Source: Cyclina sinensis (lineage: Eukaryota > Mollusca > Bivalvia > Venerida > Veneridae). Taken from it: 64,000 bases of DNA. The position numbers and the translations under genes are program-made. The DNA lies in contig JAAONU010000010.1 of NCBI GenBank assembly GCA_012932295.1, forward strand, positions 20,596,047 through 20,660,046. The letters are read 5' to 3'. Under the pieces are notes generated by a model. That model did no database searches. It saw only the letters and a list, made by a program, of their open reading frames with translations, and was not told the origin of the DNA. This document shows positions 1-11,024 of the stretch, piece by piece. The stretch's first letter is position 1. Every line of letters starts with the position of its first letter.

Positions 1-964
1 GATATTACCTGAAGTATACATCAAAGGAAGTTGAAAAGGAAATAAACATTTATAAATAAAATATGAAACTTATGTTTATTTAAACGCTTGGTTTTCAATC
101 TTGGTACAATATAGTTAGTTATAGTTTGCCATACTGTCATACTGATAAATATAGCATTTTTGTGAAAATAAAAAAAACTAAAGTACCGTATGCTATAGTG
201 TTTGTTTAAATATCTGGATGTTATATATTGGGTGTGATTTCTAGCTGTTAGAAAGAACAGTCACAAACAATTATTGCAACTGACATTTTATCGTGACTTC
301 GAAGCTAGTGTTTGACAGAGGTAAAATGTTACAAAATAAGATATATTTGGAATAACAATAGAAAATCAAACTGATACGTCGTAAGGTAAGTTTAAATATT
401 TTTTTATATTTTTTTTTAATATTTAGAGACAATTTCCTTTGGCAAAAAAGCTTAATTTACAACAAAAACTTTTTTTTTGCTATGTGCACATTGAATATTT
501 CCTTGTTTACGAATATTTAAATGAAACCTTAGTGTGTTCAACATGAATGTTATCAAAGAAACCTAAACTGGCAAATCACTCATACATCCTGTTATATAAA
601 CAAACAATATCAAATTTCTGATATTTTTGTGTAAATATTTTAATCTATTACTAGATAATTATTCAAACAGTTCACGATTAAAATACAAGAAAACATGCAA
701 TTTAAAGTTCTAATGCCTATTATATGCTGATGAACAAGACCCAAAGACTTTTTTCATGTCTGTCTGAATTTGAGCGTACTTAGAAATTATATCTCTTCTT
801 GCGATTAGGGAGAGATATGACATAAGGGGCTGAACATACGGAAAAAAAAGAATATTTTTCCCTAAGTGTCAGAATAATTTCTCAAAGAAAAATTCCAAAA
901 TCCTGTATTCCTTATTTGGGAATTGGGAACACATTGAATTTGCTCTAATTCCTGACTGATTTTA
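1..964. other. AT-rich non-coding stretch
   Basis: No coding frame, repeat or RNA gene is visible. The only signal of note is a strong-looking plus-strand splice donor, AAG|GTAAGT, with the exon side ending at 385. It could end a non-coding 5' exon of the candidate gene whose next exon would start at 966, but no promoter element was identified. Confidence 0.4.
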
Positions 965-965
965 G

Positions 966-1145
966 TGTTCCCAGTTGAACGTAGCTTAATGAACATGCCA
1001 AGTGTTTTCCTGGATGATTTTAAAAGAAAATATGGAGCAAATTGTCATTTTGTCAGGCAACTTTTTAATGCAACAAGAGGGTTAATAAATATAGGTCACA
1101 AAAATTGTAAAAATACCAAGGTTATGCAGTACAATTTTCATATAG
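966..1145 (+). CDS. candidate coding exon, unrecognised protein
   Basis: I do not recognise the product. The stretch lies between a pyrimidine-containing acceptor (CTGATTTTAG, AG at 964-965) and a consensus-like donor (ATAG|GTACGT, GT at 1146-1147). The 180-nt interval is open throughout in one frame and leaves one codon base at each end, so it is a phase 1-1 exon. It contains two ATGs at 989 and 995. If it is the first coding exon, translation could begin at 989 with MNMPSVFLDDFKRKYG. The peptide is mixed basic and hydrophobic, with three cysteines, and has no signal peptide or known motif that I can see. The frame closes with a stop only 8 nt into the putative intron. It may equally be an AT-rich chance frame. 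Transcript evidence would decide. Confidence 0.25.
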
Positions 1146-1372
1146 GTACGTTTTAGTAAACATTAAACCAATAAAATTAGACTGGTCAGGCGCAGCGCAT
1201 TTAAAAAAGTACACATAAACAATAGCCCTTTTAGTGGTTAAACGTATATATTGTCTACTTACTGAAACTGAAATTTTAATTGAATAAGAATGAATTCTGA
1301 ATTCTGACTAACCTATATAAATTGTCAATGACTCTTGATTCCTTTGTTTGTTTGTTTTGGGGTTTCAACCAG

Positions 1373-1560
1373 TTTCAACCTCATTTTGGCTGTACTCCGG
1401 CGGTCAGTCCACCTGACAAGTGTTCTTGGTATTCAGCCAGTTAACTAACCATTTTTCTCCGCAAGAGACTTACTCTTTTTCACTTCAATCAAAGATGAGG
1501 GACAAATGACCCTCTGACGCATTTCGGGAAATCTGTAAAATGTTGGCATGCGATTGGACA
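1373..1560. repeat. dispersed repeat candidate (SINE-like fragment)
   Basis: This block is richer in GC than its surroundings. It includes the string CTGTACTCCGGCGGTCAGT and, downstream, TTCTCCGCAAG. The order of these words resembles a short dispersed repeat I recall from clam genomic sequences; this is memory, not a search. No tRNA-like A or B box is preserved here, so if it is a SINE it is a fragment. Confidence 0.3.
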
Positions 1561-1755
1561 AAATGTAATCAAAGCATTCAGTTTTCATGTATGTAATATC
1601 AAATTTTACAAACAGAGGTTCATTTGCACGATCCAAACTAGATTTAAGAAAAAGTAAAGATTTACAAATCAAACATATATTTCACATATCAGAAACATAA
1701 TCTGATTGTGTAACCTCAGCAGAAGTTTCTGTGTATGATTTTTATATCATCCATA

Positions 1756-1812
1756 TAAAACAAAACAAAACAAAAAACACAAACAAACAAACAAACAAAA
1801 CAGAAAAAAACC
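1756..1812. repeat. A-rich simple repeat (AAAAC/AAAC)n
   Basis: Imperfect AAAAC and AAAC units run across this interval and end in a short A-run. It is an ordinary low-complexity tract. Confidence 0.8.
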
Positions 1813-2021
1813 GTCTCCCCCCGAACTGTTATAAACAATTTGAAAAAATCTCTGTACGTCTTCTACACTGACGACAAAAAAAATCATACATTTAATTGTT
1901 TCAACTTGCTTGCACAATATTTTTTACAAGTATGACTTATATAACAAAAAAATACACAAGATCGCCCTCTCATAGTGAGCTTAATCGTGCAAGCATTTAT
2001 TAAAATTAATCTACAAATGCT

Positions 2022-2440
2022 GCTTTATCTCCGATCAACGTGAAATTGCAATAAAGTTAGCAAAACAAATGTTTCGAAGTTATAACTTTACGTTAACTAC
2101 CGACAGTAAGGTACTTTCTTTGTTTCCGTCCTAAATACAAATATTGAATAACTTTAGTACTTTAAGTTTAAATTTAGGTCTAGTGTCAAGTGTTGTTTGC
2201 TTGCTGCTCGTAATTTAAAAAATACAGTTTACTAGTATAATTGTCTTTTAATTATATAGATACAATGATATTTCATCAGCTTTTAAGAAAAAACACATGT
2301 AAAATCTGTTTTTTTTTCGATTGTTATACACTTTCCGCTCTGACAACTTATTAATAACGGGAAGTTAATTATAATTGACACTGTATTGGCTTAATTTGAA
2401 AACAAAACTATGTAAAGGAACATGAATACTTATGTTTTTT
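2022..2440 (+). repeat. diverged direct duplication, copy 1
   Basis: The block shares ordered similarity with 3799-4240. The firmest anchor is the exact string TCTCCGATCAACGTGAAATT at 2028 and again at 3805, 1,777 bp apart. Further matching words follow in the same order, including a TTCGATTGTTAT stretch and an AATAACGGG/CATAACGGGG stretch. No coding frame is conserved between the copies. Confidence 0.7.
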
Positions 2441-2584
2441 TTCTTTTTCTTTTTTTTGTAGTACAAAAAATATTGTGCTAAGAATCCCTAACAGAACAGA
2501 AGTGCATACGCTTTTTCCCTCTGTAATAGTGAGCTAAATTGTATCTATTAAATGTTACTATCAGAATTTTACCATATAGAGGAT

Positions 2585-2739
2585 ATTTGTTTGTTTTTGT
2601 GGAAGATGAGAATTTATTTCATCGAGTGAAAACCATATGTGATATTTTCACGAGTGGCGCAGCCACGAGTGAAAATATCAACATATGGTGTTCACGAGAT
2701 GAAATAAATTCCCATCTTCCACTAAAAAACAAACAAATT
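2585..2739. repeat. long hairpin (palindromic element)
   Basis: Two arms of about 70 nt are near-perfect reverse complements around an apex at 2654-2666 (GTGGC-GCA-GCCAC). The sequence folds into one long stem with only a few mismatches or small bulges. This is the form of a foldback or MITE-type element, and I recall a closely similar palindrome as common in bivalve genomes. The open frame across it is a by-product. Confidence 0.85.
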
Positions 2740-2741
2740 TT

Positions 2742-3387
2742 CTTTTTATTTTATGCCAACACGTCAAAAAATGGGTTTTTTTATGATATTTTTAATCAGG
2801 GCCTTCAATAAATTCCCCATGGTTAGCCCCAAATCAGTTAATGCGTACTTTGGTTACTCCGCACAAAAAAAGTGCAGACAATCTCCAATACATATGATAA
2901 CTTTACTTCTGCTGAAATAAACTGAATACACTTTCATCAAATAACATTTATTTTTCTCTACACAGTTTATCAATATTTATTGAATTTTTGCCATACATAC
3001 TTTAATTATAAAAGCGGATTAATACCGAGTAATATTGAATCAATTGAATTGAAAGTCGGCCATATTGGATATTGTCCATGTGAGTTATGTAAACAAATCA
3101 GACATTTTAAATAATTTATGGCGAATTCATCATGTTCACAACTAGTTAGGCTCAGGAATTCAATATTATAATTGGATTTAACAGGTAAATAAATTTCACT
3201 CGCTGTCACAGTCTGAAATACAGCGGATTCTCTTGTGGTGGGGAAATTCCTGAAGTTTCATCAAGCAGTAGTTCCGGCACAAACAGTGTATTATCAAAAT
3301 GGTAATTAACTGATTCAAAACAGTGTATTATCACTTTTATCTCACTGATATTTCCCTGTATTTCATTGGTAGGCATAAAATAAAAAG
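2742..3387. repeat. region bounded by an exact 16-bp inverted repeat
   Basis: CTTTTTATTTTATGCC at 2742-2757 recurs as its exact reverse complement at 3372-3387. The left copy starts just 3 nt after the long hairpin ends. The interval between is AT-rich with no credible gene. It may be the body of a mobile element that includes the hairpin, although no target-site duplication is evident. Confidence 0.55.
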
Positions 3388-3798
3388 TTGTTTGACACTG
3401 GAAACTTTCTGAAACTCGTTATCTGGTTGTCGGAAAATGCAGTACGAACTAAATAAATAGAAAACAATCGGTAAAGGTCCCTTAATGAAATATCTCAAAT
3501 ATATATCTCAATTCAGTTCAGATATAACAACCTGAAGTCAGCATGTCAGTTTCTTGCTTAAAATGACAAAATACCAGCGACTCATAATAATTAAAAGATG
3601 ATTTAAAAATCAATGTTTAAGGTCTTGATTTGCCTTTAATCTAATGGACATCGTTGTAAAATTTATACACCGCAAATTTTTTGTGTAATGTATAATGCGA
3701 CAGTGTTTTAGATGTTAAATTGTAATTAAAACACGCTAAAAGACTCGATATTGATTATAAAATACCATTTAGTTAATCGTAATGAGTTTTTGTTGTTT

Positions 3799-4240
3799 GC
3801 TTTGTCTCCGATCAACGTGAAATTGTAGACTTTAGTTTACAGAAGGAATGCAAGCCTTTCTTTGTTATTTTTTTCAAGTTTACTACTGTTAGAGACAAGT
3901 GTACGTTCTGTGTGTTCCTGTTTCAAATGTCAATATTAATTGACTTATTGGATTAGTTTAAACAATCACCATGTCAGTTTCAAGTTTTGTTTGTTCCTTT
4001 GCGTTAATTTAAATAACTGTCTTTGGTTTATATGTAAACCAGGAGCATTGCATTAGCTCTTTTGTAAAATACTTTTGAAATCTGCCCGCTTTTTCGATTG
4101 TTATTCGATTTCCACTCCGTCACTTATCCATAACGGGGAATTTATCTTACAATATCGGTTTAGTTATGAATGACTGTGTATTTGTTTGAATCAGAAACAG
4201 ACAAAGCAAAACTATCAACAATGCTTTCTTAAAATTCTTT
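3799..4240 (+). repeat. diverged direct duplication, copy 2
   Basis: This is the partner of 2022-2440. A third partial copy is suggested around 4275-4400, where the words for CTGTTTTAAATGTCAGTATT and the following 90 nt echo 3915-4020. The similarity is patchy, so the event is old. Confidence 0.65.
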
Positions 4241-4437
4241 TCCTGAAAAAAAATGCAAGGCTAACAGAAGCTAGAATACTAATGTGCTCCTGTTTTAAAT
4301 GTCAGTATTAATTGAAATATAAGGTAAGTTGAAATTATCGATTAAGTAATCCAAGTGTAGCGTCAAATGTTGTGGACTTCGTTATGTTAATTTTCAAACC
4401 CTTTCTAATATATTTCATATCTGTTTTATAACAGCAA

Positions 4438-4760
4438 CTTGTTTATTTATTTACCACGAGCATTTTATATACACGCAAGTGTAACGTTATTGCACGGTGT
4501 CCTGTTCCCGCTAGTTTTAACTTCGCCCTTTCATGTGCGCGAAGATACGGCAACGCGAGATTTATTTCGCATCTTCGTCTTTAGTAAAATCCTTACAAAC
4601 ACGAAAATTGGCGCATCTTCGCCCTTCAGAAATAGCATTCAAGCACGAAAACTTGGCGATAATTATCGACGTAGCATTTTCGTGTTTATGCAAATGCTAA
4701 AGCGCCACATCTTCAGATTCTAAAGGTTTAACTCGTGTTGTCGCCTAATGACTAATTTTT
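4438..4760. repeat. GC-raised dispersed repeat candidate
   Basis: Within AT-rich flanks this block contains recurring words such as CTTCGCCCTT (4521, and again near 4618), CGCATCTTCG and CGAAGATACGG. The internal repetition and raised GC argue for a dispersed or composite repeat rather than a gene. The plus-strand frame of about 94 codons across it shows no protein features that I trust. Confidence 0.4.
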
Positions 4761-6120
4761 GGTGGGACAAATTTTCCGTGACCAACTATCCACGTGGAAC
4801 GGGAACAGGGCACCTCACTATTGTTTACTTTCTAGCTTTTTCAGTTATTATGCAATTGCGCACAATGTACGTTACCGTTGCAAAACTTTTTTTCATTATG
4901 AATGCTGATGTAATGAACTGCACGGAACACTAAGGCAAAGCTCACATACAATCCTTTCTTGAAACATTTTGACATCAATGCCAATAAATGCTTTTTGGTG
5001 TCTCATCATGGGAAATTGTTCAAGACTGTTCGAACCACTTAAGGACATCATAATGAAAAAAATGAACATTACCTGTATCATTATACACTGTTTACATCCG
5101 TCAAAAGTAAGGCATTGCACAGCAACGCGACCAATTGAAATTATGTTTTCGCAATTCTAAACACTAAAACACGATCGATAAACTGAGCTAGCGTGATACT
5201 TAATAACTCATATACAGTGTCGACAAATTGAAAAATACTGCCATGCAACTTGACAAAATGTAACTAAAGCACTAATTCAAGTACATGATTACTTTTCATG
5301 ATAACTTATGTTATAATATTTTCAGGGTTTTTTTTAATGTAAGTTTAATAAAATGTTTAAATTAAGAACACATAGGTTAAAATCAGTTTAATTCTAAAAG
5401 ATAATGGTATGAGTTCATTGATAATACGATAACAATTGACAATTTGTCATCATCATAATCATAATATTAAAGATATAGCGGACGGTGTATTTAAATTCGA
5501 CCGTTTCCACAGGTTGACAGATTGCTGTATTCTTTGTGAAGCAAAACAAGATATTTTTTATTTATGGAGGAAATTGACATGATTGTGGTAAACTATAAAT
5601 GATACAAGCAACATCTTGATAGCAATTACTTCTACCTCTTGCATATTATATAGACAGTAAATAATGAAATAAACAAACCATGATGGTAATTGTAATTGAT
5701 TGCGTCACAATCAGCGGCTTGATCTGGATATAAATGGTTGCAGATCGTTGCAATTGTAAAACAATAAAAGATAAACACGTGTTGCCTCATTATCTGCAGC
5801 AATTACATTATTTACTTTATCTGTTAAAGAGGTGTTGAGAGATTAATATGAATTCTGTGTTTACACCTGTAGAGATACGCTCAGTATAAGAAAGAATATA
5901 TATGTAGAATGTCTTAATCATGTTTAACCTGTCTAATGTTCTATATTTGTTGTAGATGATGTACTATATACAAGTCTGATTACAAGATATGTTCTGTTCT
6001 GTTTTGCTCTAATCAGTCTAACTGATATATCGGATCTTTTTTGCCTTATATATGTATGTGTCAGATTACGCATTTCAGGGGACAGCTTTGTTTTCGAATA
6101 ATAAATAAAATCCATCATTA
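4761..6120. other. non-coding stretch, nothing recognised
   Basis: The interval is AT-rich with short overlapping frames on both strands. Frames of 60-75 codons at 4748-5160 overlap one another on opposite strands and have no supporting signal. I see no repeat unit or RNA gene. Confidence 0.5.
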
Positions 6121-6549
6121 AAGCGACTGACTCACAGATTTTACCTGAATTTTTTTTTTCTTAAAATTTAAGACAAGTTAATATACTATGGAAAAAACAT
6201 AATATTATGCTTTTAAACACCATGAAAACTGAAAAAGAAATGTTCTGAGTTTACCAGGATTCAAACCCGTGCCCTTTCGGTCAGTAAAGTATTGTGCGAT
6301 ATACACCACTGAACTACAGAGACTGGTTGTCAAAAATCGTCAAAATTTATAATATAACTAAAGTATCTACCCCGCCACTAAAGGGGTAAATGTTTTACCG
6401 ATAAAGTGTGTAGAATTTGATATTCTGATGTTTTTCCAACAATGAGTCATTAACTTAGTTTAGATATGTTCTTCACAATTACAACTAGAATTTCTAAATG
6501 TATAAATATTTTCTTTTTTATCGTCGGCCCATCTGTGAATCAGTCGCTG
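6121..6549 (-). mobile_element. TIR element with internal tRNA-like module, copy 1 (complete)
   Basis: The 429-bp element is bounded by inverted repeats: AAGCGACTGACTCACAGAT at the left and the reverse complement of CAGCGACTGATTCACAGAT at the right. These differ at two positions. A TA dinucleotide flanks both ends (6119-6120 and 6550-6551), which is the target duplication expected of Tc1/mariner-type MITEs. A second copy in the opposite orientation lies at 10021-10430. Both copies carry a tRNA-like segment at the same place, about 125 nt from the AAGCGACTG end. There is no transposase frame, so it is non-autonomous. Confidence 0.85.
6249..6328 (-). repeat. tRNA-like Pol III promoter module inside the TIR element
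   Basis: Read on the minus strand, an A-box-like TGTAGTTCAGTGGTG is followed about 40 nt later by a B-box-like GGTTTGAATCC. This is the spacing and order of an internal Pol III promoter. A full cloverleaf is not preserved, so it is not a functional tRNA gene. Confidence 0.65.
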
Positions 6550-6805
6550 TATATAATACGCCTTTAACAAAATAAACTGGTCGCGCTCCTGACCAATTTA
6601 TGTTTTTTAATGCGTATTATTAAACACTAATTGAACACTAACCTATACGAAAAAGTATTTATGCACACCTAGGATGCTGGTGGTGTCAAACTGCCTGGCT
6701 TCATAGTCATTTACTTAAAACAATGTTTAAATGCATTATAAATATACTTAATACTTTCTTGACAAACCATTAAGTAGTTATATTATTTTTGGTTTTCTTT
6801 ATTAA

Positions 6806-6828
6806 CCCCCCCCCCCCCCCCCCCCCCC
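6806..6828 (+). repeat. homopolymer, 23 C
   Basis: An uninterrupted run of 23 cytosines stands in an AT-rich context. The true length in the genome may differ, because such runs are prone to sequencing and assembly error. Confidence 0.95.
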
Positions 6829-7819
6829 TCCCATACCCACTGATTATGATGACCTTAATACTAACAGTGTAAGCAAGCCAACGTTATAAAGGTTATGGAC
6901 AATAATTGTATGATATCATGTGGTAAAAGACCAATAAATAATTATAAAAAATGTCCTATAGAACAGATCTCAAGCTTTTTGCAGTAGTTCGTAGGATTAA
7001 TTCGTCTATGGTGCTCATGAAAGCTAGGCAACCCGTCTGTCTTAAATGTTAATATTGAATGAAGTACGGAACAATTTAAGATAATTAATATCTTTAAGCA
7101 TTGTGAGAGATATAGCATTGACACAATATTGGCATAAGATTTACAACGTATTTTAAATATTTAAACAACACCAGACTTACTGTCTTGAAAAGAAATCGGT
7201 TGTCTTAGTAATCGGTAGTGTGAATTCACTTTAAAGTTTGAACATCATTCAAAAGGCATCTGTTAGTGTATTCGTTAACCAGAATACTAATCTTCCAAGT
7301 AAGTATCCATTCTGAGTAATAGTAGGCTATAGAAGTGCAACTTTTATAACAGTTAGTTACTTCTTTTTTTGTTGTTGCTTTTTTCCATATCGATTGTTTG
7401 ACATCATAAACGACTAATTTCTTCAAAGCACATATATATTTAATATCTAAAGATGTTACAACTTCCCTTGATTTTGTGAGCAATTTGATTTTTATGACTG
7501 TACAAAACATAATTTTGAAAACATAATTGTGAACAAAAAAACAACAACATTTTCCCAGATTCATGAGTTACTTTATGCATTAGTATTGTAGTAAATTTAT
7601 ACATTCGCCTCCGAAGTAATATAAACACATTATTTTATTTCAGTAGAAATAATTATTATTTCTGTTTTCTTTATATCTTTAAAAGTTATCTCTAGTTAAT
7701 AAGCTTGGCCATATATTATTTGCCATGTCTACAATTCATAGACAATATTTGATCGACTTCAAATTTGACTCGCTATAAATTAACCGTATTTGACTTGTAT
7801 GCATCGTGCATTGACATAC
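6829..7819. other. non-coding stretch, nothing recognised
   Basis: AT-rich sequence. A minus-strand frame of 112 codons (7226-7564) is rich in Lys, Tyr and Phe, as expected of chance frames in AT-rich DNA, and has no recognisable domain. I see no repeat. Confidence 0.5.
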
Positions 7820-7990
7820 CGTCTTTTCATGCTAAACACTGTCCACAGATCATCTCCCAAGGGAATAGCAACTTCCAGAGATCTGTCTTGTTGTTCATGA
7901 ATCGTGGCAAATAAAGTAGTTGCCCCTCATTTGTTCTCAGAAAACGCCATCTAAAGCTTGCGTCAGATAACAAGTATCTTTCCGAAATTC
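7820..7990 (-). pseudogene. decayed coding-like island, frameshifted
   Basis: Local GC is clearly above the surroundings. On the minus strand one frame reads through SFRWRFLRTNEGQLLY (upper half), and a second frame, shifted by one base near 7920, continues as FATIHEQQDRSLEVAI and on to a GTATGT donor-like site at 7819-7814. The two halves would form one continuous frame if a single base had been lost near 7920, which suggests a broken exon or a fragment of an old mobile-element ORF. I cannot name the family. I also have a vague memory of similar DNA as a dispersed bivalve repeat. The first frame alone runs about 59 codons to a TGA and could be read as intact. Confidence 0.35.
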
Positions 7991-8555
7991 GATAGTGGGA
8001 AGCAAATTAGACATAAATCGATACTTCAAAATCTTGAGAAATGTCTAATAAGGAGATGTAATGGACATTAATATTTTATGGAAGTCATGCTGATAAAAAT
8101 CCTCGGGCTTTTGGTTTTGTGCATTCAAGAAAGTTAAATATTACTGTCATTTCTTCTGGTATGTTTTTAGCTACGAACGATTGCTTTTTTATAATGATGC
8201 ATATAAAAAGCATGTCGATAGTATGTTTGATTACTTCTGAAAAAAAGGGAGGAGAAAACATCCTAGATTAGATAATTGTTCACTGTCATCTGTTAAAGTA
8301 AATTATAGATTATGGACAACCTGTGACATTTTTTATCATAAAAACCAGCTTTGGAATAGCTAGAAAAGAACCACATTAAAAGACGGTACTCATATTTAGT
8401 CAATCTTTTTTCAAGTGAATGATACGCACTCATCTCTGTCCAACTGCTGGCTATGACTTTTTTTTGTTAAGGTCGAAGTATCTGGGTTAAATGTTGTAAA
8501 CATTCTTTTGTTTTTTTTTTAATTATTGAATCATGTGAGAATTATAAAGTAACCA

Positions 8556-8770
8556 TTTACCCATTAATGCCTAACATCCACTAAATTAGACATACTAGGC
8601 AAACAGTGCAGACCCAGATCATTATGCGGCGTCCGATCAGGGTCTACACTGTTTGCATAAAGGACTCTCTCCCCTAAATAAAATGAAATTGAAAATTAAT
8701 ACCAGAACCCATTTTAATTGAAAACGGACTCGTCCAACTATAGCATAATCCATTAGGCATAAATGGGCAA
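8556..8770 (-). mobile_element. MITE family 2, copy 1, with central hairpin
   Basis: The ends are TTTACCCATTAATGCC and the reverse complement of TTGCCCATTTATGCCT. A hairpin within the element (8599-8656) pairs GCAAACAGTGCAGACCC with GGGTCTACACTGTTTGC. The element aligns over its whole length with the reverse complement of 19821-20042. No coding capacity. I recall a very widespread bivalve MITE with the same ends and the same hairpin. Confidence 0.85.
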
Positions 8771-10020
8771 GCATTCAGCGCTAAACAATGATGCAATCCT
8801 ATGTTAATACTTGTATTGAAAACGCTTATACAGTGGATTTTATTGACATGAAATGCATTTGATTTCAAACAAAAGTGCTTAACTGCATCCAGACATAACT
8901 GTGGCAATAACCATTAATTCACATTTGCTGCATATCATTATTATAACAATTACAGAAAAAGGCACCAGAATTATGTTCCAAATTAAATCCTTGTTCTACA
9001 CGCTAGTTAAATCTTTTATAAGTCTTATAACCTAGAACACCCAAAAGCGGCTCTGCAAAATGCTAAATTAATTACGATAAAATTATGCTTCATATAGTTA
9101 CTAATTCGTCGGATACGAGTAACAAAATGTAAAGGTCAAAGTTCGCTGACATGGTTCAGTCTCGGGACTATTGAGTTACAGGTGAGAGGTTTAAGTCCTA
9201 AATTATAGTCCAAACTTTTACATGTCATTGTCGTTACCGTAAGTGAGTCCCTGTTCCGACATCTAAATCATTTACTGCCTTTAAATTATGATTTTCTCAT
9301 TGTGTTATAAAGCTCTCATACATTTACTGTTAAATCTTAGCAAATACATATTTAGTTTTTAAGAATTTTTATATGACCTTTCTGTCATTTATTTCGTCTT
9401 TAAATAAACAGAAATCAGTCCAATCAAGCAACCTAAAATGTCACGAAGATGGTATTTAAATTCATATTCCCTTCCTTCTACTATTATTATGTAAACTCTC
9501 CTGTTAATTCTATTTATTGTAATTTAGTACATTATTGAATATTGAAATTTAAATAGCTTTAGTAAACTCAATATAAATTATTTAGTTTTATTTATTTGAA
9601 AGCTATGTGTCTCTGTGGTTTGAACTCCAATCATAATGAAATTGTGTTCAGTTAGTCTAAAAACCTCCAACCTAACTCTGATATTCTTAATGTTGATACA
9701 TGCTGACGCAAGATATAATATACATCTTTGTTTCTTCTAGCCTGATGAGAATACAGAGAAAACTGAAATATTAGATAATCTTCAATAAAAGGACAATTTA
9801 TGCTGGCAATTGACTATTTAAGATTTGCCGTGTGCTAATTTTTAGGTAATATCTAAATATATTTGAATAAATAGTTCACAGATTAGGTCCTACTGTCGGA
9901 TATGCTCGCGTTAGAAAATAAGATAAACACTAAATTAATCCGACTCTAAAAACCGGAAGTTCCCAGTTAAATGAATTAAGTATTGTTTTACAGCATACTT
10001 GATGTTCAAGATTAAATTTT
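8771..10020. other. non-coding stretch
   Basis: AT-rich, with no frame worth reporting. The one structured segment, a possible tRNA-like remnant, is listed separately. Confidence 0.5.
9148..9210 (+). repeat. possible degenerate tRNA-like SINE head
   Basis: An A-box-like stretch (ATGGTTCAGTCTCGGGAC) precedes a weak B-box-like AGGTTTAAGTCCT at roughly tRNA spacing. Downstream 80 nt are somewhat richer in GC than the flanks. Several box positions deviate, so this is weak. Confidence 0.25.
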
Positions 10021-10430
10021 GGAATCTCAGTTTGCTAAAAGAAAATGTCTATAAAACTGGAAATTCTAGCTGTAATTGTGAAGAACATATCTAAACTAAG
10101 ATACTGACTCATTTTTTTGTTACAGAAAAACATCAAAATATAAAGCTTTACACACTTTCATCGGTAAAAAATTTACCTCGCTAGTCACTTGGAAGACTAT
10201 TTATAAGATTAATTTTGACGAATCTAAAACTAGACGCTGTGGCTCAGTGGTGTAGATCGTCGCTCTGTATATTACTGACTGAAACGTCATGTTTAGAATC
10301 CTGGTAAAATAAAAATAAATCATTTTTCATGGTGTATAGAAGCATAATTATGTTTTTTCCATAGTACATTAACTTCTGTTAAATTTGAAATAAAAAAATA
10401 TTCCAGCTAAATTCTGTGAGTCAGTCGCTT
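10021..10430 (+). mobile_element. TIR element with internal tRNA-like module, copy 2 (one end degraded)
   Basis: The block aligns, in reverse orientation, with 6121-6549. The right end is intact: TCAGTCGCTT closes the element at 10430 and is followed by TA. The left end has lost a clear inverted repeat, so its boundary is approximate. The tRNA-like module at 10233-10307 (GTGGCTCAGTGGTGTAG ... TTTAGAATCC) sits at the position equivalent to copy 1. The B box is more degraded than in copy 1. Confidence 0.8.
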
Positions 10431-10582
10431 TAATGTCATGAACACTATTTCTAGAAAGGGATAACTCTTGACTAAAACAATATATGACAAAAGAAAAAAT
10501 AATCAATATATAAAAAAAAAATGTTATCGGTTGTTCATTGTTGGCATCCCTACATGACATAAGCAAATACGAATCTATATTA

Positions 10583-10722
10583 CGAATTTACACTCAAGCT
10601 GCGATTGGTTTATCACCTTGTGGGGTTTTACGCAGCCATATCCGAATTAATTTATGACATTTTGTACTTCGCCAATCGAGCTAAAATGTTACAGCGAGCC
10701 AATTGCGGAGTTGTAAATTGAC
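10583..10722. repeat. inverted-repeat element with CCAAT-like words
   Basis: The left edge AATTTACACTCAAGCTGCG and the reverse complement of the right edge (CAATTTACAACTCCGCAATT) match with small gaps. ATTGG or CCAAT words occur near each end and in the middle. A short foldback or MITE-type element fits better than a promoter, because no gene starts nearby. Confidence 0.5.
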
Positions 10723-11024
10723 ATTTTTTTATTTAATCAAAATTTGTACTACAATTTATAAATCTATTTGTAAGATGGTTTCTGTCAAACGCCGTTAATT
10801 ATTAAATAGCTAATTTTAATGATAAATTATCTTAATTTCACTTGGATCTCCAGTTGCCTTTTTAACAGTTCTAATAATATCACTTTGGATTAATGTGGTG
10901 GGGCACAGACTCATTTCAGTACATCATTCCCCATACTTGTCAGAGTTGTTTATTATGGTAAGGGGTTTTTATAAAGCTGTCTTAGCGTTATCAAGATATA
11001 TAGAAACTAATTTTAATCCATTAT

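Noticed and set aside
6249..6328. Functional tRNA gene
   Set aside because: A and B boxes are present but acceptor and anticodon stems do not pair; the segment lies inside a TIR element. The same applies to 26009-26071 and 60772-60868.
10583..10722. Promoter with several CCAAT boxes
   Set aside because: The CCAAT/ATTGG words are placed symmetrically in an inverted repeat and no gene starts nearby, so a foldback element explains them better.
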